A stretch of 64,000 bases of DNA from Liolophura sinensis (GCF_032854445.1 NC_088303.1:21213501-21277500), one strand, 5' to 3'. Positions 46,990-59,710 are shown, numbered from the stretch's first letter. Notes: generated by a model not told the origin, from the sequence alone. Program-made: numbers and translations.

Positions 46990-48015
46990 AGGTCTCCTTA
47001 GCACAATGCCACAACAACCAACAACGATCAGCACCACTGCCCCAGCGTGTTGTGTCCGTCAAAACTTGTTGAGTGGCAGGTAATACGAAGGTGCTTGGCA
47101 CATTGCGTGGAATGACGTAAGTCCTGTTTGCCCCATATGTCTTTGCTGATTCCGGGTTTTATACTGGAAAACGATGTAGTTCCTGAAAAGTGTTGAAAGC
47201 ATCCATTAATTTGGCTTCATGGAAAAGCATCTGGGCCCAAACTTTCCTGGCTGCCGTTCGGTCATCACCGACAGTACTAAGTTTTTGTGGAACGCTCATC
47301 TGTTAGGACAAAATTTCTACACTGGCTGCAGTCTTTAGTATCTGAAAAAATAAAAGCAACTTCAAATATATAGGTCAATACATTTAGAACTTTCTTCTGT
47401 GTAACTACTTGGATAGCAATTTCTATATAGAGGTAAATTGTACGAAACACAGATCTGAAAGTGTTAAGTAGAAAATAAGTAAGAAAATTTACCTAAATAA
47501 TAGACCATACATATCTGAAATGAACCATTTAAAAATTACAGAAATTCTTATTTTGCACAAAAGTTCTTCTGCTGAAGTAGTATTGATTTCAGCCAGGTGG
47601 TTAGAATTTTCAGCAGTAATTTCCAACTGCTCTGTCATTTCCTGCGTAACCCTTTGCATACTTTCCTTGTTTTATAGTCCGCCATCCTGAAGTTGTACTC
47701 ATTCTTCGTATACCAGTCCACGACGTCTTGTTCCTGCTCAGGCTGCAACGTCGGTTGAACAGCCCTTTTTGACACCTTGTTTTCCACGGAGGTGCTAGCT
47801 CCAACGGGTATTTCTGGCATGTCAGTATTTTCTGGGTACTGTACGACTTCCATGAAGAAGTCGTATTGAATCCGCTGCCACACAAACAACCGCAAATATT
47901 TTGGTTGACGGAAAGCTTGCGGTGTGATAGCTATCAGTACGGTTCTTTCACGGTCCTCGCGGGTTCCTTTCGGTTCAGAGCTTTCCGCACCATTTTCGCG
48001 GAAAAATTAAACATG
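46990..48015 (-). pseudogene. Unrecognised, possibly spliced coding remnant
   Basis: A minus frame stays open for about 125 codons from roughly 48015 to a stop near 47635. It includes AFRQPKYLRLFVWQRIQYDF, VQPTLQPEQEQDVVDWYTKN and EYNFRMADYKTR. The last part loosely recalls MADF/Myb-SANT-like domains (acidic residues, Trp-Tyr, Tyr-Lys spacing), but this is weak. A plausible 5' splice site (TTTAG|GTAAAT near 47490) and 3' site (TTTTTTCAG near 47343) lead to a second open piece reading KLSTVGDDRTAARKVWAQML and FHEAKLMDAFNTFQELHRFP. After that a stop occurs. It may be a host gene fragment or a transposon accessory ORF. No start codon is clear. Confidence 0.35.
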
Positions 48016-48235
48016 TTTAATGTGTCTTGGAAAAAGTAAACGGGATGAACCCGTAAAGTCACGGAAAATGCAGAAGATTACGGAAACATGCGTATCATCA
48101 GGCGTTTTCTTTCCGATTTCCTTCGGCTATAGAAGCAAGGGATACCGCACCTTGATCCGCATAAGTGTGAAAAGGTTATAAGGGAATTTCCGGAAATTGT
48201 GCCTGCTTAATGGCTAACAGATATCTTTAATGTTT

Positions 48236-48988
48236 TGTTATGTGCACGACTGCCGTCAGTTTCTAAATTTAGCTTGCCACTGTTTACATATGCTGAGTTC
48301 AGCGCCTGCTGTCTGTCTCTACTTTAGAATATTCCAGAATGCACTCAGTTCGGGGCCTGTTTGTTTACATCAAGTGTTCAGGAATTTTCTTATTCTAGAC
48401 AATTCCACCGGGCTATATAAGACCTATTAAAGCAGGTCAAACGGAGAGAAAGGAGAATTATTGAGAGTTTGGATGGTTTTGCTGTGTATTACTTTAGTAG
48501 GCCTTTTGTGCTGAATTTTGGTGTCTTTATAGCCTCTGGCTTTGTTATATCCTATCTCCACCGAGCACTTGTTCAGTCTGAACTTGTATGTTTAATTTGT
48601 GCTCTTGTATACACAGTGCTTATTAGTACACGGACCCTGTCTGTGGAATTTTGTGTATATTTCGTCATACACTCAGTTATACTGTGGATTTTCCCTCTTG
48701 TGAATTTGCCTCTGAGCATTTATGCCTGTGTGGTATATATTGTGGAATATATGCGTCCGTTTGGACTTGACACCGTAAGTACTTTAGTATTTGTATAGAT
48801 ACTGCTATCCTTTCTTGTTAAACTTAAGTACTTTAGTATTTGTATAAGTCTTATTATCTCTTCTTGTTAAGCTAATAAATTGTTGTAAAATAAAATCTGC
48901 TGGTTTGGGTTACTTTTTTGTGCGGCTAAACTGTCGTGTATATCGAACAAGCCATCTCTTTATAATACAGACAGTTTGGGTCGTAACA
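48236..48988 (+). mobile_element. Solo LTR, copy 2 (753 bp)
   Basis: Starts TGTTATGTGCACGACTGCC and ends GGGTCGTAACA, with the same termini as copy 1 and very high similarity. GTTT flanks it on both sides (48232-48235 and 48989-48992), a 4-bp target duplication like that of copy 1. TATATAAG lies at 48413-48420, with AATAAA at 48874 and 48889. A 20-odd-bp segment (AAGTACTTTAGTATTTGTAT) is repeated about 50 bp apart near its 3' end. The ORFs 48230-48430 and 48469-48798 are LTR sequence. No internal region is present. Confidence 0.92.
48413..48420 (+). promoter_or_regulatory. TATA box of solo LTR copy 2
   Basis: TATATAAG sits about 180 bp into the LTR and about 460 bp before its AATAAA, a normal U3/R layout. 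The same box is present in copy 1 on the minus strand (complement near 23372). Just downstream copy 2 differs from copy 1 by a short replacement. Confidence 0.7.
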
Positions 48989-49039
48989 GTTTTTAAAGTG
49001 GTGGCCCTTAACCTGTAGGCAAAAAAAGCAGTTGTATCC

Positions 49040-49900
49040 GGTAAAAATACTCAGCGTTAAAACTCTTTTTAAATATTACTCTCACACGTTTACGTGTATG
49101 CAACTAAGGTGATATTGACGTTAATTTTCGAGAAACCGATGAGGCAAGAAAGAATCGTTCCATCTCTCACCAATCCCATGATGTATATGTGTCTTGAAAT
49201 TAGTGTCCTTAAGACCTGAGTGATTCTCTGTTTGTGGGATGAATCGCGTCAATCATCACACTGATACAGGGCATTCTCAAGAAATAAAACGATGAAATAA
49301 AACAGATGATGTAATGACTTCATTTAAATCTGTGAAAAACAGATTCGGTCGGACATATAGCACATGTGTTTCATCTGAAATCACATGGATTTGAGGAGCA
49401 GACGTTTCTTCGTTTCCTTTTCGTATAAAAGTCTGGTGTATTTTATAATATCCATGTCCCTGCTTGGAGTGCTTTGTAACGGATTGATTACAAGACACAG
49501 AGCATTTGTCCACCACTTTCCAAGAAAGAGGTTTGTGCCGCGAAGAAGCAAACTCTTTCCGAAACTGTCAGCCGCTACAGAGAGGATCCATTTTGTCAGC
49601 ATAATGGCTGAAATGTGCAGGATTTTTCACGCGTTTGGCAACAATGGCTCAGATGAGATAGTGACAAATTTCTAAATCGGCTTGTGGGAACGCATTAAGA
49701 GATCCAATTGTCTAAACCTTTAGATGGGCGTTTTATAACGGCCACTAACGGCTTTCGTCATTGAGTATCGTTAAATCAATACAATCTTGAGTGGTACTGG
49801 CTTGTTCTACATGGCCACCCATACACACGCTCCACAGGCATGAGATACTACTTCTGCCTGGGAGGAGGAGAACATTTGTGACAGTACTAGCACAACGACT
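49040..49900 (+). repeat. Module E, copy 4
   Basis: Contains GGAGTGCTTTGTAACGGATT, GAAAGAGGTTTGTGCCGCGA, GAGATAGTGACAAATTTCTA, CTTGTGGGAACGCATTAAGA, ATGGCCACCCATACACACGC and GGGAGGAGGAGAACATTTGT. Part of its left side before 49440 matches copy 2 only weakly. Confidence 0.82.
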
Positions 49901-50454
49901 AAAGTCTTTATGCTGACGCAAGTGCTTGTCGAACAATAGAACTAAACTCTCCTTGTGAAGGCACATCTTGAAAACTGTTTGTCATCAAGTGTATGAATGC
50001 AAAGTAGAAATAACAATATAAAGCTGGATACATTAAAAGGAGCCCATTGCTGTTCTTTCAAATAAATATAAATAGTTGCTTAACGTTACAATCGTTAAGC
50101 AGTTGACTGAAACTCATCCAACAACGGTTTTCTTAAAATCGTGCCTCATGTTTGTAGATTTCATTCCTTGGCAGTGTCTAACATCTGGGATTTTCCGTGT
50201 TATACAGTAAAATTCTACAATATGACTCAACAGTTATAGCCAAGGGAAATAGCTCACCTTAAATAGCCTAGATTACATGATCAATGGACGAATAATTACG
50301 GCTTAACACCACAGCGGTAATATTCCAACCAAGTTGACTGGCGAGGCAAGGGCAATGAACCCCTGATTGCTATAGAATAATCATCTTAGAACTTGGCTAT
50401 TTTGACCATATCATTTATTAGAGTAGAACATTAATGTCTAGGTCTTCAATAATT
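49900..50454. other. Spacer, no supported feature
   Basis: No gene or repeat was recognised. This is the right-hand end of the modular region. Confidence 0.4.
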
Positions 50455-50800
50455 TTAGAGCGTCCGCTTCGGGACCGGTAGATCCAGGATCAATCCTTGA
50501 TCGAGTCACACCTAAGACTTTAAAAGAGGAAGTTGTAACTTCCTCGCTTGGCGTTCAGCATGAAGGGGATAGTGCAACGACTGGTTGACCCGTATCAGTA
50601 TAATGGCTCGGGCGGGGCGGCTTACTTGCCTTCGGTAAGTCGTCTCAGTAAAGCAGCACTAAATAAGAGAGCGGTGGAAATGCGTCCTGCAACAAGGAGG
50701 CACATTACACGTGCATGCACCCTAATGATTCCTTCGTCGTCATATGACTGAAAAATTGTTGAGTACAACGTTAAACCCCAAGCACTCACTCACTCACTCA
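50455..50800 (+). mobile_element. tRNA-derived SINE, family B, copy 2
   Basis: Begins within the tRNA-like head (GAGCGTCCGCTTCGGGAC), followed by GATCCAGGATCAATCCTTGA, GGCTCGGGCGGGGCGGCTTA, CGTCGTCATATGACTGAAAA and AACGTTAAACCCCAAGCACT, and ends in (ACTC)4. It is close in sequence to the copy at 34894 in the opposite orientation. The A-box part is truncated. Confidence 0.87.
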
Positions 50801-51560
50801 ATAATTTTATTTATAAAATGTAATATATTGGCCCATTAAATGTCGAGAGCATCACGGATTTGGTGTCGCTCAAAATTCTGGATATATCAAATGTTTCTTT
50901 GAAATAATCAGAGTGACTGGAAGATCGAAAATAGGCCTTTCACAATCCTTACAAATTCTAGAGTGCTAGTCTCTAGAGTTTAAAAGCTTTAAATATTATT
51001 ACACACTCGTTCATCGCCTACATCCAGGGCTCGTTGAATAAATTACGGCGTACACTGCGGGAAATTATGTAAATGGTGCATAAATGTTAGACAGGGCATT
51101 TAATGGATGGCTGCGTTCACACATTTTCAGGCGAATTGGTCAAGAACAAACATCATGTTATATGGGTGTAGTTGGTGTGAGGTTCCGCGTTAACGTAATA
51201 AATAAACTGCAGTCCTGGGGACTTAGTTGTACGCTGGTTTGTCTCTTGCTTTGGGCTTGCGCTTACTTTTAGCATATTTCTACAATTTCATGCTGATACA
51301 TATGCGTACTAGCAGGGATATAAGGCTGCTTAATTAAAGCAGCAGGACACATGATCCCCAATACATGCCAGAAACACCTTATCTATAGTTTCACTGTAAG
51401 CTCAGAATTAATATTACGGCACCGTACAAGTATTGTCTGTTCACTTCCTGTGTCAAAATGACATAACTTGCTAAAATTTCATTCTATGAAACAATAAACA
51501 ACGTTTTATTTGGTTTTTCCTTCGCAGCAAAATGTTAGTGCTGTGTACATGTAAACTGGG
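50801..51560. other. Spacer, no supported feature
   Basis: AT-rich. The short ORF at 51084-51272 has no motif. Confidence 0.4.
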
Positions 51561-51740
51561 CGAGCAGACTGTAGAGAATTCCTTCAATAATTAATTATCA
51601 TAAACAGGATTCTTTTTCAAAATGCTGTAACGGGCTGTAGGGGTTCCTTTAATAAATAATAAGCGTGAATCGGTAAACACTGCTGCTCTTCAAAATGCTG
51701 TAAAAGACTGTAGGGATGCCTTTAATAAATAATCCTCAAA
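51560..51740. repeat. Degenerate direct repeat, period about 75 bp, three copies
   Basis: CAAAATGCTGTAA.GGGCTGTAGGGGTTCCTTTAATAAATAAT-like segments occur at about 51638 and 51690. A weaker first copy lies at 51566 (GCAGACTGTAGAGAATTCCT). Written motifs are partial, as the copies differ. Confidence 0.7.
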
Positions 51741-54700
51741 ATTAGTGAAACATTAATGTCCATATTCAATAGCTATAACGGGACTTAGGAACCTTTGACA
51801 GGAAAAATAAAAACACCTCTCTGTTTGGCCATCAGATAAGCTGACGTATCGAATAATTCAACTTTGTCGATTATAACTTTGTCAGTTTTTATGAAACACC
51901 ACCAGATTGTTCACCTGAATTTTAGCTCTAGACCCCCGAAAAAAAATCTAAATTTATAACGGATACCGACTTCTTTTTTCTGAGTGTTTATTAGGACTCA
52001 AGGAGAAAAATATGTCATGGTCTAATTTATAATTTACCAGCGGCAATATTATTGGCGTGCGATGATGTTTGGAATGTGAAATGTGTGCCTCGGTGGTTGG
52101 TCACTTAACTCGTCGTTGGTCAGAGCTTGATTGGTCAAGTGTGCCGTACCCCGAGATGAGAAAGTCGGTGCCCAAGTCAGTTGACTACTCACTGATGCCT
52201 ATCCATCTGCTTGGAGATTAAACTGCAAAGGAACCAGCATTACCATTGGTCAGTTATTTCGGACCTAACATGAACTTTTCGATGAAATGTGAAAAAAAAT
52301 GTGACCAAGATATAAACTTAAGTTAACATCCAAAATTGATTGTTGGAGAATATGCGCTGCCATTGTACATTCTACACAGATCAAAAATCTGGGTGATTCA
52401 GTATCAAAACGCGTCACGTAATCTTGTTGGCTACGCCTCGAACTAATAGATTTTCTGTTGGACAATGGTAAACCACTTTACCAGGCCATATGATGGTATG
52501 TTTATATGGCGGGGCCACCTCCTGGATGAAGTGATGCTGGATGATTGATTGCTTTTAGTACGGGCGCAGTCAGCGTAGTCAGCGTAGTCAGCGTGCACTG
52601 TTTGTATACATGTACGTTTCGAGTGAATATTAGACTACAGACTATAGGCTACTATTGGACTATTAACTCCCAGGGTCAAGGCATTATCCCAGTATCTTAT
52701 TATTTGATCTTTAAATCCAATAGCCGAATGTTTTTATCTCTCAGGAAGAGCTCATTGATCAGGTTTTAAATATTTCCTGTTATGGAATTTAACTATTCAA
52801 GTTGAAGAAACGGATAAAGGTGAAGATTTTGACAGCATGAGCATAAACCGTGTCAAAGGATCTGTTCATCTTGATTCGGAAATATAAAACTGTGATTCAT
52901 CGGCTGATTCAAGAATCAGTGATAGGAATAAAAATAATTGTTTCAACTAGGCATGGTAGTTCGTAATATTATGACAGAAGACAAATTCTGACCTTTTCCC
53001 GAGGAAATGATTTCATGATGAGAAGGCTTATGTTTAAACCAATGGCACCGGCTATAATTTCTAAACGGTGCAGTCATTCTCTTGTCAGTAGTACCAACTG
53101 CGTCACAAATTCTGTATGATGTGGAATCAGTTCAGGTCTGAAGACAATCTCGTTTAATCACACATCTCGTCTAAAGATCAAGAGAGGATTGATGTGAGTA
53201 CGGTACCCAGCGAATCATTGCCTTGGTTACGGTATGATTTACCAGTCCCCTGTTGCAAGCAAGAATGGAATGCTATCGGCCTTGACCCTTAGCAAGTCAA
53301 TCCAGGAAAGGCAGAGAGAATGGGGCGTCATTGTCTTGTTTGAAGTAATGGAAGACCCGACGCGAGTGTGAGGAGTCTTTTTGAAGTGCACACAAAAGCA
53401 CCTTCGATTTTTTTTTACTCGTGAGGATTCCATATTTTCAACGAGGGCGTACCCGAATTCACCCATGCAGATGACCATGTATTTATACTCGTCAAACTAC
53501 ATTTCTCCAATAACCGTACATAGTGGGCTGTGTGAAAAATCTGTATCCCCCGATGTATTTTCGATCGGATCCACCGTCCTCGCCTAGGAGAGAATCTGTG
53601 TTTGTGATGAACTTAGTCTTGTCGTTCCCGATAACAAGAGTTTTCAGAAAGCTAACCCTTCTTAAGATTAGTAATCTGACCAAGATCTCTTATTGATTAC
53701 CCATACTCTGTCATGCACCTCCCCAAAAAAGTGTCTCACACGAACCAACACCAGTAAGTATCTTCAAAAGCACACCAAAAGGTGTAGATATCATTTCGAT
53801 TTTCACGATGCCAGGAAAAAGAAATGAATAAACGGGACACAAAGGTATTTTTAACTTCACATGAAGTGAGTAGATATGTATCTTATTAATCCGTGATTAT
53901 TTTTTTACTGAATTCACAACCGGCCAACTCCATTCGGAAAAAAATACGCCAAAACGTCTATACGCCTATACCCTTAATACTCGCCCAAGTTATATATCAC
54001 ACAAAACACCTTTGCATACACGATGATTTGAGTGACCAGATGTAGAGTATCTTTGTTTGAAGTGTTCAGTTGGCGGAGAACATGTACGCCCATATCAAAT
54101 GACCAATGAACGGTAATCTATAGCCAATATAACGATGCTCCATAAAAAAATAACCAAGCCAGCTCTGCAATCTCGTCCGCAGAAGGGAAAACACACATTT
54201 CACAGCTTCTAGAGGCTGAAATGACAAAGCGCACAAAAAGAAATATGAATTGCACTTAAAACTTGCAAAATTAGTTTTTAAGAGCTATTGGGATCATCTA
54301 TGTAGGATCCACAGATTTTAGGCCACACTATTGTGTCAGTATTTCTTCATCAGTTAACCATTGTTCTCTGGAATAACCTGAATTCCTGAAACGCCGTTTT
54401 GCCTTGTCGCGAATCATTCCGTGGAATACGCCCATCAGCCATACCTATGTGTTTGCGCGTGCATGGGTATGCGTGTGTGTGCGTATTGAAACGTTCTGGG
54501 GACATGTAAAACGTACACTTCATTTAATCTCAGCCATGCACGTTTAGCCGGTACATTTGTTCCAATCCAAAAAGTAGGCAGAAGTGTGGTAAAATGCACA
54601 TACTAAACACAGTTGGGCTGGCGTGCTGATAATCAGCTCACCATAAGCACATCGTCAGATCGTGAAGGAGCTCAGGAGAGTTAAACGCGGATATGTTCTT

Positions 54701-55059
54701 AATGTATACATCAGATTAAATCTGGACATTCTGGATCCCAAATTAAGCCATGACCTCAGAGCTAAGCGTTGGTATGTGGAATGCAACCATTCTTGTGTGT
54801 CAGAGTGTGACGAAATTTGTTGCCGAAATATCCCGGTAAAACACTTTACAAAACGTGTTTTAAAGGGCGTGGGTAAGCGTAGTGTGGGTATAATCTTCAC
54901 TCACTCTGTCGATGGTTCAATTAATTGTGATACTGATATGAAGCGATTGAAGTCACTGAGTTTGATCGTTCCTTGTGTCGATAATTTCCAGTTTCTTTAA
55001 CGAACGCTTTGTCCAATATAATCCTCGGGACTCTTATACCAAACAATCCCACTGTCTTC
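51741..55059. other. Spacer, no supported gene
   Basis: Includes a 9-bp triplication (GTCAGCGTA-like) near 52567-52592. The ORFs at 53239-53478 (minus), 53381-53587 (plus) and 54662-55000 (plus, 112 codons, Cys-rich middle) have no recognised motif. A 112-codon ORF is not strong evidence in sequence of this composition. Confidence 0.4.
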
Positions 55060-55280
55060 TTGTGCTGTTCAGACTTTATTTCTCTGACACCTGAGTGAAC
55101 AGTTACCATGAGAGACTATTTTCATCTCAATATCTAAGATCCGGGTCACTACTCGATTTAATCCAATATCTGTGTTTGTGATGGACTTAATACTAAAAAA
55201 GGAACTCTTCGTGTGGCTGCTTACAATGGCAACGTCAATATTAGCAGACAAACCTTTCTTGAATTTACCAGGCTAGTTCC
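55060..55280 (+). repeat. Local diverged repeat, left copy
   Basis: CAGACTTTATTTCTCTGACA, GAACAGTTACCATGAGAGAC and GGCAACGTCAATATTAGCAG recur in order at 55815-56020. Between these anchors similarity is low. The spacing is conserved within about 30 bp. Confidence 0.6.
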
Positions 55281-55814
55281 AATCATGGGTATAATTTATC
55301 CTTGCTTTGGTCAGGCAACACTTTTGTGTGAATCATCCAAAACCTCTCAAATTTCACGAGACGTCTTCAGCGTACGACACAGGTCCTTTAGTCTGCATGG
55401 TTTTTATTTGCTCTCGACTTGGTTCTCATGACAGGACAACTGAGCAAATGCCAAGCACAATTCCCCTTTACACCAAGATATCATTTCTGCAGATGGTATC
55501 CCTTTGTCATCACGACACCTTGGTCAGCTAGTCGATCAATGGATTGGGCCTATACTTACTTATACTCGTTGTGGACCATTGTGGTAGTCCGCTAAAAGTT
55601 GCATGTTAGAATCTATTTCTTACGTAAACCATGGGCCAGGGGCATTAGTATTTTGCGTGCTTTGTGCGTTTTCAATAGCCCAAAATTAGATTTATGTCCG
55701 CCTTTTAAGTCATGATGGTGAACGTCTTTCAGACTCACAACAACGCCATCTGCTGTTTACTTCAGTCCATTTGTCATTCCATATGGCGACTAACCAAAAC
55801 AGCTCCACTTAAAC

Positions 55815-56025
55815 TGTATTTTTCAGATTTTATTTCTCTGACCCACTTAACTTGAACAGTTGCAGAGGTTGTTTTTGTCACAAGATCATAAAATGCCTAG
55901 AGTCTGACATTCACCCAATAAATTGGGCGTTCAATATGTACTTGATACTGTAGCGGGCCTTCGTTTAGAAGATGTTGACGCGCGACGGATAGCAACGTCA
56001 ATATTGGCAGACAAGCTTGCTTAAA
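55815..56025 (+). repeat. Local diverged repeat, right copy
   Basis: Right partner of 55060-55280: CAGATTTTATTTCTCTGACC, GAACAGTTGCAGAGGTTGTT and AGCAACGTCAATATTGGCAG. Confidence 0.6.
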
Positions 56026-56974
56026 CATGCTAATCTAAATCTGCTCTATTTCGTTATCCCCCTGGCCATTAATTCGTATGGAAAATCCTCATGGGCTCAG
56101 AAGTCGAGAAGGAATCGTTGGTTTGAGAAGCAATATGTGTGACGGACAAGATGTTTAGTTGGCTGGGGGCATCTCATTGGTCGAGTCGTCTTAAAGCTCC
56201 TTAGTTACCACTATTAGGCCTTGACCACTGAAAGCGCTTGATCGAATCTAGCACCTACTGAAATAGACCTTCGATATTCATTAGCAGGGTGATAAACACC
56301 CGGCAAGTTCATGGAAGCGTGTTTATTGGTTATATAGCTTCTTTTTTGTCAAGACTGTTACCTTCGTTGGGCACTGCGTCATACAGCGGCATTTTGGATC
56401 TACCCTGTTCATTGTCTTACTATTAACGGGTATTAGATTTCAGCAGGACTTTTGCGTGGGTTTTATTAACGTTTATTGATACCCAGAGAGAAGTACTCGT
56501 GCCTAAAAGCATGATTATTTCTGAACATTATTCGCACAAAGCTCAGTCTCATATTCTTCGCGATTTAAAATCACGTCCCAAGTTGTATAGAATTCCTGTG
56601 TGAAATGTTTCATTGTTGTGAAAAAGTGTGTTGCACTTAATGCAGAATCTAATTAATAGTACTTCCGGTACGAAGCAGTTTACAACCTGACATCCGTCTT
56701 TGAATCCTTTTCCGGCTTTTACCAAAACGACACTTTCCAGACAGCGCTTTCCGTGAACCCACTTCAATCAAACGTTGGAAGGATTTGTTTGATTCCCAAG
56801 CCCCAACAACTGATGAAGGACTGGCTTAATCCAGATGTTTCAATCATTATTGGACACTGGCTTGGTGCAGTATTATATGGAACCGACATATTTTTAATCT
56901 ATCTAAAGAAGAGTGCACTATATATTTGGTTTTGTGTTAGAATCTATCTCATAAATTTGAGAAAAGTAGGGTAT
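56025..56974. other. Spacer, no supported feature
   Basis: Short unrelated ORFs only. No motif, RNA gene or repeat was recognised. Confidence 0.4.
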
Positions 56975-57105
56975 TTAAATTTATTTATTTGACTGGCGTT
57001 TTACGTCGTTATTAATAATATTTTACTTACACGACGGCGACAAGCCTTGTGGTGAGAGGAAACCGGACAGAGCCCGGATTAAATTGACGGCCCCTCGCAG
57101 AGGTT
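56975..57105 (-). mobile_element. SINE family A, 3'-half fragment, diverged
   Basis: The plus strand reads TTTATTTATTTGACTGGCGT, TTTTACGTCGTTATTAATAA, CTTACACGACGGCGACAAGC and GGAAACCGGACAGAGCCCGG. It ends near GCAGAGGTT. Confidence 0.82.
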
Positions 57106-57769
57106 AATTAAAGCCGTAACTAGTTTATTTACTGCTGCTACATAGTCTCCCTTTCACATGTGCGTTAGGTGATCAACACCATCCACGTTTGAAAATGATT
57201 CGCTGCGTGAGGCAGCATCATGGGTATAAGAGCTGTTCTGCACACCTGTTATGTATAGAGGATAATGTAATCTTTCTGATTATGTGTATGCAACCATATA
57301 CTAATTAGCACACGGTCGTAACTCCTCTAATTTTCTTCACGTTGATATACCGGCTTTATCCGTATTTTAAATTATGCACGTGTCGGTTTACTGTAGATTG
57401 GTTCCTGACATACGGGTTACCTTTTTACTCCAGGAAAATCACATGCTTTGAATTGATCTTACCTTTATTACGACATATTCGTTAACTTGCATTTAACGGT
57501 TCCAGCAAAGCATGATGTGATCTAATTCGAAGACAGAATCTAACCTGTGCGGTAAAAATGAAAATCGTAAATTTTGTAGTCATCTCGAGAAGAACGTGAA
57601 TCTCCATTCGTTCACAGATCATTCAATGAGCCTTCGTAATTAGAGTTTTATATTATATTTTTCCAGTAATACCCTCCTGATTAAATTTTTAAAATTATTA
57701 ATGTAATAAGGGCAAGCCTATAAGAGCTCGAGGCGCTCTTGTACCCGAGCGACACTGTTAGCCGTAGTG
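57106..57769. other. Spacer, no supported feature
   Basis: No feature was recognised. Confidence 0.35.
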
Positions 57770-57978
57770 AGAACAAAACCAAAACGTTAGTCCAGCCCAC
57801 AACGTTTGTCAAGACCAAAACATTAGTCAAGAACAGAATGTTAGTCCTAGCCAGAACGTCAGAGAAACCAGGAAATGAGCGAGAGTAGAGCGTTAACCAA
57901 ACTGAAACGTTCGAATAACCCAAAATATAGCCAAACCATAAAGTTAGCCAAAACTGAAAGCTTAGCCAAAACCAGAAT
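57770..57978 (+). repeat. Degenerate short tandem array, unit about 17-19 bp
   Basis: Units resemble AACCAAAACGTTAGTCAAG; about ten variants (ACCAAAACATTAGTC, AACAGAATGTTAGTC, GCCAAAACTGAAAGCTTA) follow one another. The middle is the most eroded. Confidence 0.75.
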
Positions 57979-59450
57979 TCAAATCGTCTTTGTACGAACT
58001 GTCCATGGAGAAAAATCTACTGTATTTCATTTGGCAGTAATAAGTAATTTGACAACTATAACGCGCTTTACCTTCAACGTTTTTGTAGACATAAAAAACC
58101 GTCCTTGTATTCCTTAATTCACGTCTGGATTTAGTATTAATGTCTTGATAAAAGCTGTATATTTAGGATACTCCATCACAAACAACAGTTCACGTTTCTT
58201 TAATTTATAAATACACCTCTTATTGAAATACGGATTTTTGTGGCTGGTTATTACAGAGGTATAAGTAATTGCACCAAACACGGACTTGAAGTGACAGCGT
58301 TTCACACTGGGTCGCATGTTGGCTATTGCGGCTATAGATACAAAAGACTCCAATATAGAGACTAAAATCAGAGGAACGCCTACAGTTTTGAAACATTGTA
58401 AATGGTCACACGTGTCCCGTGAATCCCTTCCCCTTTTCAATTTACCTTAGTTAGGGTCAAAAATTCATTCGTGGCACTTGCCTTAACCACTTAACTTTCG
58501 TCTGCGGTGAAATTTTCTGGAAGTTTTTGCCTTTAATGGAAATGCGCCAAATGTCTTACGTGTTTGATAATTTCTTTTACTCATGCACAAGGTCTTGTCG
58601 CGTGTGGCGAACGAAAGCCATCTCCTTTCAAGTAGTCGCCAATGCACATGCGTTTCCTTTTCACATGATTTGTAAGGCGGCGGTCCATGAATGAAAGAAA
58701 TTATCAAACACGTGAAGTATTTGGGGCAGTTCCACTTTTTTACTAATCGCATGACATCAGTCAAGCTGAAGTCTCTTAATATTCCCTGTTTTGACCACGT
58801 GGGACTATTTCATTGACCTGGAGCGATCAAAACTTCCGGCCCAACGGCCATAATGGGGTTTATGTTTTGTGTGGTGTGCGTCATTATTTTCATGCACAAA
58901 ATGTTTACATACAGGTATAACGATACCTATTATTTTTTGTGTTTAGATGTTTCATTGACTGAGGGGAATCGGTCCAAGGTTTTTTTGTTAAGAAAAGCAC
59001 CTGTTTTTCAAAAAAGGGACCATATTAATGCGGGTTGTGTTCATGTGTGAAAGCAGTGACACAAAAAATTGAAACTCTAGATGGTGTAAACTGACAATAG
59101 GCCTGATTATACCGATTACGTGTTGTAATTTATCAACTTCCACACTGCTGACTATTTGTTTGTGGCTGGTTTACACACAGTGGTACCTAAAAATGTTCAT
59201 AACTGACCGGATGGCTCTCCATTGGCATTGATTTTAACCGACGGACGAAAAGGCAAGTAACAAGTGTTGTTTCATCGATGAATTTACGTCTGTATGGCGC
59301 CGTCTTTGACATGTGAGTGGCGAATCAATCATGAGCAATGATTTCCATTATCAACTTGTTCAGTGTGACCGCCTATAGTCAGTACAAGGTGACTGATGTG
59401 TGCCTTAGTGCAATTTCGTTATAGGTTTACATTGTTCGTGTTAACCTCTC
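57979..59450. other. Spacer, no supported gene
   Basis: The minus ORFs at 58114-58440 and 58483-58764 show no recognisable domain. No repeats were seen. Confidence 0.4.
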
Positions 59451-59459
59451 AATTCTCAG

Positions 59460-59520
59460 CTTCAAGAGAGGCAACAACAAGTACCATTGTTAAAGTCTTT
59501 GGGGTTTGATCATGCAAGAA
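59460..59520 (-). mobile_element. SINE family B-related head fragment
   Basis: GCAACAACAAGTACCATTGT followed by a TCTTTGGGGTTTGAT stretch matches CAACAAGTACCATTTTTAAT at about 37449 in the SINE at 37205. Only about 50 bp are alignable. Confidence 0.45.
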
Positions 59521-59652
59521 GTGAAACAATTTAATATGCACTTGGTTTATAAACAAAATTCGCGTTTTTTTTAATCCGTGGTACAAGATATTTCACCCAG
59601 TCCTCATTGGAGGTAAAGGTTTGTTACATGAAATAAAACCTACACTTTCCCG

Positions 59653-59710
59653 AATGAATGAAAGAATGCTTGGAGTTCAATGTCGTTCTTATGGCGACGA
59701 TATTCTTTCC
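59653..59710 (-). mobile_element. SINE family B 3'-end fragment
   Basis: CGAATGAATGAAAGAATGCT, then TGGAGTTCAATGTCGTTCTT and ATGGCGACGATATTC, resembles the reverse complement of the family B 3' end. It is short and diverged. Confidence 0.5.

Noticed and set aside
54662-55000. 112-codon plus ORF with several Cys residues
   Set aside because: No signal peptide, domain motif or repeat of the frame elsewhere. It overlaps an open minus frame of similar quality.
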